DNA of 64,000 bases from contig NZ_QWDM01000008.1 of NCBI RefSeq assembly GCF_003996965.1, positions 186,001-250,000 on the forward strand, written 5' to 3'. Positions 16,343-22,754 of the stretch are shown here, in pieces; the first letter of the stretch is position 1, and the number at the start of each line of letters is the position of its first letter. The position numbers and the translations under genes were made by a program. This stretch comes from Flavobacterium cupreum (GTDB lineage Bacteria; Bacteroidota; Bacteroidia; Flavobacteriales; Flavobacteriaceae). The notes below the pieces were generated by a model. The model was not told where the DNA came from and did no database searches. It was given only the letters and a program-made list of their open reading frames with translations.

Positions 16343-17563
16343 TTATAAATTCCCTATACTGTCAAGTTCTCTTTTCAAAGGTTCAATTTGATTTAAGAAA
16401 CGCGTTCTGTCATTTCCTCCTAAAGATTCCCCGATTGGCAGATTAAGTCTGAGGGCGTCTACCTGAACTCCGTTTTTCCAGAAACGGTAACAAACATGCG
16501 GGCCTGATGCCAATCCGGTACTTCCCACCAATCCTATTTTCTGTCCTTGTGTAACACGTTGGCCGCGTCGCACTAAAATCCTGGACATGTGTAAATATTG
16601 AGTAGAATAGGTTCCGTTGTGTTTTACCTTTACAAAATTTCCGTTTCCTGCAGTGTATCCGGTCGCTTCTACAACTCCTGATGCGGTTGTTGAAATTGGC
16701 GTTCCGGTAGGAGCAGCATAATCCGTTCCTTTATGTGCTTTCCAGGTATGCTGTACAGGATGAAATCGGTTCATCGTAAAACGGGAAGTGATTCGGCTGA
16801 ATTTGATCGGTGTTTTTAAGAAAAAGTTTTTCAGCGTTCTTCCCTGATCATCGTAATATTCTATTTTTCCGGAAAGAGAGTCTTTTTCAAACGGGAAAGC
16901 ATAGATGATTTTGCCTTTATATTCAAAAAATGCCGCTTCAAGATCTTCCACTCCGTCATACACTTTATTGTTTATAAATCGTTCCGTGAAAATTAGTCCG
17001 TAACGGTCTCCTTTTTTAAGTTTAAAAAAGTCAATAGACCAGGAAAATACTTTGGTGATTCTGTTGGCAAGTGCGGTTTCCACGCTTTCGTTTCCTAACG
17101 TTTCAGATAATGAACTTTTTAGAACGCCGCCAATAATTTTGCGTTTAAAGGTAACCGGTTTTACTTTTTTGTAAGCGCTGGCAATACTATCCCTAAAGTC
17201 GACTACATAATACGTTAAGGCGTCGGGCTGGTAAATAAAAACCTCAAGTTTGTTGGTTTTATTTTTTGACCGGAGTAAAGTATACGGTTTGTTGTAGCGA
17301 ATAGATCTGACATCAAAAGAATCTTTAACCTGTTCTACAATGTCATACACCTTTTTGTCGCCAATATTCTGACTTTGAAAGATGGATCCAAAAGAATCTC
17401 CTTTTTGTATAGTGTCCTGTAAAACATTAAAATCTGCGTAATTAAAACCAAATTCTACTTTTTTAGTTTTTGGCTTGGTAATTTTGGTTTCGACTTTTTC
17501 TTCTGTTTTTTTACATGAAAATATTGAAAACAATATTATAATAATTACAACTGCTTTTTTCAA
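16343..17563 (-). CDS. M23 family murein peptidase, lipoprotein
   Basis: The 406 residues start with a lipoprotein signal, lipobox SIFSC near residue 17. The LytM/M23 domain at about 270-375 keeps the zinc-site motifs HKGTDYAAPTGTP (HxxxD) and QYLHMSRI, with GNFVKVKHNG between them. The preceding 250 residues resemble the N-terminal domains of OapA/MepM-type endopeptidases. It should cut peptidoglycan cross-links from the periplasmic face. It follows the tryptophan dioxygenase gene by 23 bases on the same strand, so it is probably co-transcribed, although the functions are unrelated. Confidence 0.92.
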   Translation of the reverse strand: MKKAVVIIIILFSIFSCKKTEEKVETKITKPKTKKVEFGFNYADFNVLQDTIQKGDSFGSIFQSQNIGDKKVYDIVEQVKDSFDVRSIRYNKPYTLLRSKNKTNKLEVFIYQPDALTYYVVDFRDSIASAYKKVKPVTFKRKIIGGVLKSSLSETLGNESVETALANRITKVFSWSIDFFKLKKGDRYGLIFTERFINNKVYDGVEDLEAAFFEYKGKIIYAFPFEKDSLSGKIEYYDDQGRTLKNFFLKTPIKFSRITSRFTMNRFHPVQHTWKAHKGTDYAAPTGTPISTTASGVVEATGYTAGNGNFVKVKHNGTYSTQYLHMSRILVRRGQRVTQGQKIGLVGSTGLASGPHVCYRFWKNGVQVDALRLNLPIGESLGGNDRTRFLNQIEPLKRELDSIGNL

Positions 17564-17586
17564 ACTCTTAAATTTTTACTGAGAAA

Positions 17587-18528
17587 TTAAACGGTGGTTT
17601 CGTTTCCCCAATTGGACAATTCTTCTTCGGTCCACAATTTAGGAAAAAAGATGCGTCTTTGGTATTTTGGATGCATATATTTTTGCCAGTCACTTCCTCC
17701 GGTGGCTTCACCATTTCCTTTTCCGCTTTCTAGGATGTATTTTCTTGCAGTATTAAGGTGTTGCATCACCCAGGTAATATTTACAGTATGGTCATAATGA
17801 CGCATTGCATTGGTTAATTCTTCGTTCAGTTGGTCTTTTTCAGGCAGCTGAGTAAATTTCTGCCAAATATTTTTTGTCTTGAATGTACTGATCTGACGTA
17901 AAAACTGCTCTTTATATTTGTTTTCGAACTCCTGAAGTAAGTATGATTTTTTTCCGGTGTGATAATCTTTGCCTGCAGCCTGCCAGTACAAATGTTCGAA
18001 ACTGGTTTCTAACGGTGTATTTTCGTCAAAGTCGGCTTTGTATCTGAGGTCTGTCAGATTAATGACATCTGTAGAAGCAAATTCAATCAGTCGGTATTGT
18101 GCGCTCTGAAAACCACTGGCCGGAGTAAGGGTATTTCTGAATTTCATGTATTGGTCGACTTCCATTCCGTTTTCCATAATACTGAATGAATTGGTAAGCA
18201 TGTCGAAATAACGCGTAATTCGGGATAATCTTTCACTGAAGAAATCCACCTGGATATTTTCGGTATCGGCAATCTGATCAATTTCCCAAAGAATCATTTT
18301 AAAAATCAATTCATTCACCTGATGGTACATGATAAATACCATTTCGTCAGGAAGTGTCGTCCGTTGAATTTGCAGATTTAAAAGAGCATCCGTCTGAATA
18401 TAATCCCAATAGGTAATTGGTTTCGACCAAAGTAAGCCTTCAAGCTGCACATCAGTTTTTTGATTTATGGCTTGAAATTTAAGGTCAATTTCTTTTAAGA
18501 TTGATTCAGATTTATCTGTGGTGTTCAT
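17587..18528 (-). CDS. kynA: Tryptophan 2,3-dioxygenase family protein
   Basis: This 313-residue heme dioxygenase opens the tryptophan indole ring, giving N-formylkynurenine. Family motifs include YWDYIQTDALLNLQ near 39-52, the strongly conserved MYHQVNELIFKMILWEID (about 87-104) and the heme-distal region SGFQSAQYRLIEF. The late HTVNITWVMQHLNTARKYILE region is where the proximal heme His is expected. The start overlaps the DUF3108 stop by one base. Other kynurenine-pathway genes are absent, but hppD and hmgA of tyrosine breakdown lie upstream on the same strand. Confidence 0.92.
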   Translation of the reverse strand: MNTTDKSESILKEIDLKFQAINQKTDVQLEGLLWSKPITYWDYIQTDALLNLQIQRTTLPDEMVFIMYHQVNELIFKMILWEIDQIADTENIQVDFFSERLSRITRYFDMLTNSFSIMENGMEVDQYMKFRNTLTPASGFQSAQYRLIEFASTDVINLTDLRYKADFDENTPLETSFEHLYWQAAGKDYHTGKKSYLLQEFENKYKEQFLRQISTFKTKNIWQKFTQLPEKDQLNEELTNAMRHYDHTVNITWVMQHLNTARKYILESGKGNGEATGGSDWQKYMHPKYQRRIFFPKLWTEEELSNWGNETTV

Positions 18529-19298
18529 TATTTTTTTACTTTAAATGGATTTTTTAATCCTTTGTATTCGTCAAGATCTGCTTTTAGGGACCCTACGGCA
18601 AGATCTGCTTTTATTCGAACCGGAACTTTGTTGTCGTCATCTGAGATCCAGAGTGTTACGCTTTCCTTTTCTTTAAAGACTCTTCCGGTCTGTACCAGTG
18701 GCTTAAACATCATGGTAGAAACGGTTCCAAATTTAGTTGTAATATCCTGACGACCTACATATTTTAACTTAAATTTTGTGATTTCATCATCAAAAAACAT
18801 GTCTATCGTAATCGCTTCGCCCGATTTAAGTTTGTCAATATTCGGATGGTTTCTTAAATAATAAAAAGAAGAAATAATATCCTGTACATTATTAGACGTA
18901 ACAATTGTTTTTTCAGATTTACGTTTGTAGTCTTTTACTAAAACCCTGTTTTCATTCTGATTAAAAATACCTTCCTGATTCTTGGTATAACCGCCTTCGT
19001 TAATTTTTCTAATGTAACGATAGGGGCTTCCGTTTTCTTTGTCGAAGTAGCTTTCGTACAGATCTTCAACTTTAAAGAAAAATTTTGACATACCAGTGGT
19101 ATAGCCTTTTCCGACTGCGTGAAACACTTTTTTATTGTTTATTGTAGCATCTTTTACCTCCAGTGTGGCATACCCGGCATTTACAATTCCGTAATGAATT
19201 CGAAATTTAAAATACTCGCCTACATCGAATGCATCTTCTTTAAATGAATCAAAACCAAGGGTCGTGAGGATTATAAGGAGTAGGACAATTTTTTTCAT
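18528..19298 (-). CDS. DUF3108 family periplasmic protein
   Basis: I place the start at the ATG of MKKIVLLLIILTTLGFDS (256 residues), because it yields a proper export signal and the 27 codons upstream overlap a promoter-like region. The body is DUF3108: YFKFRIHYGIVNAGYATLEV, then YIRKINEGGYTKNQEG and the terminal strands SVTLWISDDDNKVPVRI. Family members form a beta-rich lipid-binding-like fold, but their function is unproven. The gene opens a three-gene minus-strand run (DUF3108, kynA, M23). Confidence 0.85.
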   Translation of the reverse strand: MKKIVLLLIILTTLGFDSFKEDAFDVGEYFKFRIHYGIVNAGYATLEVKDATINNKKVFHAVGKGYTTGMSKFFFKVEDLYESYFDKENGSPYRYIRKINEGGYTKNQEGIFNQNENRVLVKDYKRKSEKTIVTSNNVQDIISSFYYLRNHPNIDKLKSGEAITIDMFFDDEITKFKLKYVGRQDITTKFGTVSTMMFKPLVQTGRVFKEKESVTLWISDDDNKVPVRIKADLAVGSLKADLDEYKGLKNPFKVKK

Positions 19299-19323
19299 AG
19301 GACAATTTTGACAGTTATATATA

Positions 19324-19352
19324 TAAAGATAATGACAAATTTTATTCCAAAA
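19324..19352 (-). promoter_or_regulatory. Probable promoter for DUF3108-kynA-M23 run
   Basis: The minus strand reads TTTTG, 16 bases, then TATCTTTA, one mismatch from TAnnTTTG, ending 26 bases before the chosen start. It lies downstream of the terminator at 19365-19396, as expected for a new transcription unit. Confidence 0.45.
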
Positions 19353-19364
19353 GTTACTAAAACA

Positions 19365-19473
19365 AAAAAACTCAGTCAAAAAATGACTGAGTTTTTATGC
19401 TATTAACTAACCAAAAAACTATAAATTATGAAATTTATATCAATTCGGAAGGAAACCACCCCTTCCTGATTTG
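19365..19473 (-). ncRNA. Candidate small RNA downstream of hppD
   Basis: On the minus strand, a TATCTTTG -7 element at 19480-19487 is followed about seven bases later by roughly 108 bases with no coding frame on that strand. The segment begins with a hairpin GGAAGG/CCTTCC (about 19446-19466), has an A/T-rich unpaired middle and ends in a strong CTCAGTCA/TGACTGAG terminator with a T-run. Promoter, structure and terminator in 120 bases are what a small RNA gene looks like. The annotated Flavo-1 RNA family of Flavobacteria is one class to compare with; I do not claim a match. A role as a long 3' end of the hppD transcript is the main alternative. Confidence 0.5.
19371..19396 (-). terminator. Terminator of candidate small RNA / hppD
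   Basis: A perfect eight-base CTCAGTCA/TGACTGAG stem with a short loop of T residues (minus strand) and a following seven-base T-run. It ends the transcript before the DUF3108 promoter. Confidence 0.88.
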
Positions 19474-19479
19474 CGAGTG

Positions 19480-19487
19480 CAAAGATA
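19480..19487 (-). promoter_or_regulatory. -7 promoter element of candidate small RNA
   Basis: The minus strand reads TATCTTTG followed by CACTCGC, a very typical Bacteroidota start region. The nearest TTTTG upstream is 25 bases away (19513-19517). Confidence 0.6.
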
Positions 19488-19596
19488 GATACAAAGTTCA
19501 GAAAATAAATAGCAAAAAGTGAGTTTAACATATCATTTGCATAAAAAGCATAGTTTTACAGAGAATTTTTCTACATAATGTAAAAATAATGCGTTT

Positions 19597-20754
19597 TTAT
19601 AGCGTTCCTCTCAATTCCTGTTCTCGCTCAATGGACTCAAAAAGCGCTTTAAAGTTCCCTGCACCGAACCCTTTTGCCCCCATTCTTTGAATAATTTCGA
19701 AGAATAATGTCGGTCTGTCCTGAACCGGCTTTGTAAATATTTGTAATAAATAACCATCTTCGTCGGCATCGACCATGATCGCTAATTTTTCAATTTCGTT
19801 TAAATCTTCTTTCATCACGTCCATGTGAACACCTAATCTTTCAGGAATTGCCTGGTAATAGGTGTGAGGCGGAGCGGATAAAAATTCGACACCTCTCGAT
19901 TTTAAATCTGAAACGGTTTTGATAATATCATCGGTTGCAATGGCAATATGCTGAATTCCGGGCCCTCCGTAAAAATCCAGATATTCTTCAATTTGTGATT
20001 TTTTCTTGCCTTCGGCCGGTTCATTGATTGGAAATTTGATTCTTCCGTTACCGTTAGACATTACCTTACTCATCAAAGCCGAATATTCGGTGTTGATTTG
20101 TTTGTCATCAAATGAAAGGAAATTGACAAACCCCATAACTTCTTCGTAAAATTTTACCCAGGTGTTCATTTCATTCCAGCCTACATTTCCTACCATGTGA
20201 TCAATGTATTTTAATCCTGTTGGCTCCGGATTGTAATCTGATTTCCATTCTTTGTAACCCGGTAAGAATACACCGTTGTAGTTTTTTCTTTCTACAAAAA
20301 TATGAACTGTTTCTCCGTAGGTGTAAATTCCCGAACGAACAACTTCTCCAAATTCATCTGATTCTACAGTTGGCTCCATAAAAGAACGGGCACCGCGTTT
20401 GATGGTTTCTTCGTAAGCGCTTCTCGCATCTTCAACCCAAAGAGCTGCTACTTTTACACCGTCTCCGTGTTTTTTAAGATGCTCGTGAATTGGTGAATCC
20501 TGCGTTAATGGCGTAGTCAGCACAATTCTGATTTTGTCCTGTTTCAATACATAGGAAGCTTTGTCTCTTACCCCGGTTTCTAAACCTGCATAGGCTAATG
20601 ACTGATATCCGAAAGCGGTCTTGTAATAATGTGCCGATTGTTTTGCATTTCCCACATAGAATTCTACATAATCTGTTCCTAATAATGGAAGGAAATCCTG
20701 TGCTCCTTCGAAGATTTTTTCTAATCCGTATTCTACTGATTTTACTTCTTTCAT
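19597..20754 (-). CDS. hppD: 4-hydroxyphenylpyruvate dioxygenase
   Basis: I start at the ATG giving MKEVKSVEYGLEKIFEGA (385 residues); seven extra codons upstream are A/T-rich and not family-like. The enzyme converts 4-hydroxyphenylpyruvate to homogentisate in tyrosine breakdown. Two vicinal-oxygen-chelate repeats are present, with iron ligands expected in YIDHMVGNVG, GIQHIAIATDDI and FFEIIQRMGAKGFGAGNFKALF. The C-terminal motif is complete. The next pathway enzyme, hmgA, is upstream on the same strand, with an S23-like gene between them. No promoter is visible directly upstream. Confidence 0.96.
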   Translation of the reverse strand: MKEVKSVEYGLEKIFEGAQDFLPLLGTDYVEFYVGNAKQSAHYYKTAFGYQSLAYAGLETGVRDKASYVLKQDKIRIVLTTPLTQDSPIHEHLKKHGDGVKVAALWVEDARSAYEETIKRGARSFMEPTVESDEFGEVVRSGIYTYGETVHIFVERKNYNGVFLPGYKEWKSDYNPEPTGLKYIDHMVGNVGWNEMNTWVKFYEEVMGFVNFLSFDDKQINTEYSALMSKVMSNGNGRIKFPINEPAEGKKKSQIEEYLDFYGGPGIQHIAIATDDIIKTVSDLKSRGVEFLSAPPHTYYQAIPERLGVHMDVMKEDLNEIEKLAIMVDADEDGYLLQIFTKPVQDRPTLFFEIIQRMGAKGFGAGNFKALFESIEREQELRGTL

Positions 20755-20759
20755 AATAA

Positions 20760-20843
20760 TTAGATAATTTGACAATGAGAAAATGAGATAATTTTGAAAT
20801 GTTTTAATTGGATCAATTTTGTAATTGACACATTTTCTAATTT
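20760..20843. repeat. Left repeat flank of S23-like gene
   Basis: It is an A/T-rich word repeat with TTAGATAATTTGACAATG, GAGAAAATGAGATAATT and ACACATTTTCTAATTTTCTAATT. The 15-base ACACATTTTCTAATT at 20828-20842 is repeated, perfectly inverted, at 21221-21235 on the other side of the gene. Confidence 0.75.
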
Positions 20844-20844
20844 T

Positions 20845-21207
20845 CTAATTCCTCACCTTAGATGTTGATATTATTTTATTTAAAATTTTTAAAATTTCTG
20901 ATAGTTCATTTAATAAATCTTTACAATCGGGATAGCTTTTATGAGCATCGCATAGAAACAGCCAATATTCTGTTTCGTCTGCTTCTTTAATTGCAATTTT
21001 TAATTTATGTATGAAATCTGCTTTACTTTCTGCATTTTGCGATTCTTTTGAATTTGCTCCGATTGATGTTCCGCTTTTTAATAATTGATTTGCAATTACA
21101 AACTTTTTTTGTTCTTGTAAATCGCTTGTGTAATCAATGATATTTAATGCAAAGTTGAAAGTTTTTATTAAAAGAGCGTTGTCTTTGTATTGTTCGTTGA
21201 AAGTCAT
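20845..21207 (-). CDS. Four-helix bundle protein, S23/IVP family
   Basis: The 120 residues match the four-helix-bundle family first seen as S23 proteins encoded in 23S rRNA intervening sequences and related to Avd of diversity-generating retroelements. Visible marks are IANQLLKSGTSIGANSKES (about 43-61), KADFIHKLKIAIKEADETEYWLFL and a final ILKILNKII helix. The usual suggestion is nucleic-acid binding through a basic pentamer surface. It interrupts the hmgA-hppD gene pair, lies in the same direction, and is hugged by 15-base perfect inverted repeats three bases after its stop and 13 bases before its start. No rRNA or reverse transcriptase is nearby. Confidence 0.88.
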   Translation of the reverse strand: MTFNEQYKDNALLIKTFNFALNIIDYTSDLQEQKKFVIANQLLKSGTSIGANSKESQNAESKADFIHKLKIAIKEADETEYWLFLCDAHKSYPDCKDLLNELSEILKILNKIISTSKVRN

Positions 21208-21220
21208 GTTTTAATTTGAT

Positions 21221-21343
21221 AATTAGAAAATGTGTTAATGAGATAATTTATTATACCATCAAAGATAATAATTTGTAATATAAGGACTACTTTTTAACCT
21301 CGTTATAAATTGTCTAATTATCTCATTAACACATTTTCTAATT
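21221..21343. repeat. 28-base perfect inverted repeat upstream of S23-like gene
   Basis: The arm at 21221-21248 (AATTAGAAAATGTGTTAATG plus AGATAATT) is matched exactly in inverse at 21316-21343, around a 67-base loop. Further copies of the word (AATTATCTAATTATCAAATT) run to about 21370. A -7 promoter element lies in the loop, so the S23 transcript would start with one arm in its leader, while a transcript from hmgA would contain the full hairpin. Confidence 0.9.
21260..21267 (-). promoter_or_regulatory. -7 promoter element for S23-like gene and hppD
   Basis: TATCTTTG on the minus strand, in the loop of the 28-base inverted repeat and 53 bases before the S23-like start. No terminator separates that gene from hppD, so it may drive both. 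Confidence 0.5.
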
Positions 21344-21385
21344 GATAAATTATCTAATTATCAAATTGCCACATTGACTAATTCC

Positions 21386-22543
21386 TTACTCCGTCCAGGA
21401 TTTATAGTATTGACCGTCATCTAATCCCATAGCTTCTTCCGTAACCATCAGTGGTCTGAAAGTATCTACCATCACGGCCAATTCCTGGGTTTCTTTATGA
21501 CCAATACTGCGTTCCATGGCACCGGGTGCGGGACCATGCGGAATTCCTTTTGGATGTAAAGTAATATGTCCCTGCTCTATATTGTTACGGCTCATAAAAT
21601 CCCCGTCAACATAATAAAGGACTTCGTCTGAATCAATGTTGCTATGGTTATAAGGTGCCGGAATCGCTTTCGGATGATAATCGTAAAGGCGCGGGCAGAA
21701 CGAACAAACGACAAAAGTTGCCGTTTCGAAAGTCTGGTGTACCGGTGGCGGCTGATGCACGCGTCCGGTGATAGGCTCGAAATTGTGAATCGAGAATCCG
21801 TATGGGAAATTGTAGCCGTCCCAGCCAACAACATCAAAGGGATGTGTCGCGTAAACTACTTCGTGAATCATTCCTTCCTTTTTGATTTTAATTAAAAAAT
21901 CACCTTTTTCATCGTGCGTTTCCAGTTCGTTTGGCAGAATAAAGTCGCGCTCGCAAAACGGAGAATGCTCTAAATGCTGACCTGACTGGTTTTTGTACCG
22001 TTTTGGCGTGTAAAAAGGAGAATACGATTCGACGTAAAAGAGTCTGTTTTCTGCTGTTTCAAATTCGATCTGGTAGATAATTCCTCTGGGAATAATCAGG
22101 TAATCACCATATTCAAAAGGAATGTTGCCCAGCATGGTACGTAATTTTCCTTTTCCTTTATGAATGAAAAGCATTTCGTCGGCATCGGCATTTTTGTAGA
22201 AATAATTTCTAAGCGATTCCTTAGGCGCGGCCAAACCAATAATACAGTCTTTGTTGACCATCATTGCTTTGCGGCTGTCTAAAAAGTCATTCTCCGGTTT
22301 TAGTTCAAAACCTTTGAATAATAATGATTTTATATTTTTTCCGATTGCGATTTTAGGCTCAACCGAATAGGAGTTTATAATTTCCTTAACCTGCGTAGGT
22401 CTGTGAACATGATAGGACAATGAGGAATGTCCGTGAAAACCTTCGGTTCCGAATAATTGTTCGTAATAAAAACCTCCGTTTGGTTTCTCGAACTGGGTGT
22501 GTCTTTTTTGAGGAAAATCTCCAAGTTTATGATATAATGGCAT
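21386..22543 (-). CDS. hmgA: Homogentisate 1,2-dioxygenase
   Basis: This 385-residue iron dioxygenase opens the homogentisate ring to maleylacetoacetate. The cupin-type body includes DADEMLFIHKGKGKLRTMLG, FEYGDYLIIPRGIIYQIEF, GWDGYNFPYGFSIHNFEPITG and, near the C-terminus, DEVLYYVDGDFMSR with HPKGIPHGPAPG. The last segments carry the expected iron ligands. The shorter length compared with the roughly 440-residue mammalian enzyme is usual for Bacteroidota. It is the first gene in the hmgA, S23-like, hppD run; fumarylacetoacetase is not in the window. Confidence 0.95.
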   Translation of the reverse strand: MPLYHKLGDFPQKRHTQFEKPNGGFYYEQLFGTEGFHGHSSLSYHVHRPTQVKEIINSYSVEPKIAIGKNIKSLLFKGFELKPENDFLDSRKAMMVNKDCIIGLAAPKESLRNYFYKNADADEMLFIHKGKGKLRTMLGNIPFEYGDYLIIPRGIIYQIEFETAENRLFYVESYSPFYTPKRYKNQSGQHLEHSPFCERDFILPNELETHDEKGDFLIKIKKEGMIHEVVYATHPFDVVGWDGYNFPYGFSIHNFEPITGRVHQPPPVHQTFETATFVVCSFCPRLYDYHPKAIPAPYNHSNIDSDEVLYYVDGDFMSRNNIEQGHITLHPKGIPHGPAPGAMERSIGHKETQELAVMVDTFRPLMVTEEAMGLDDGQYYKSWTE

Positions 22544-22551
22544 GGCTTTTC

Positions 22552-22640
22552 AATTAGATAATTTATAAATTAGATAATTAGAAAATGTAAATTGTGAACA
22601 GATAATCAGCTCATTTTCTAAGTTGGCTAATTATTCAATT
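22552..22640. repeat. Degenerate AATTAGATAATT repeat upstream of hmgA
   Basis: It contains AATTAGATAATTTATAAATT, AGATAATTAGAAAATGTAAATT and, inverted, CTCATTTTCTAAGTTGGCTAATTATTC. It is a third and weaker copy of the word family found on both sides of the S23-like gene. Confidence 0.55.
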
Positions 22641-22754
22641 CGAAAGCATTACTCCGGGTTTCTCTTAATGAGAAATTGAAGATACTCCAATAAACCTGTC
22701 CATTTTGTTTTCATTATAACAAATGTCGTAATTTTTATTGATTTAAATTACAAA

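Noticed and set aside
20760..22640. A/T-rich repeats considered as a CRISPR array
   Set aside because: Repeat units are short, degenerate and mostly inverted, without regular unique spacers or cas genes.
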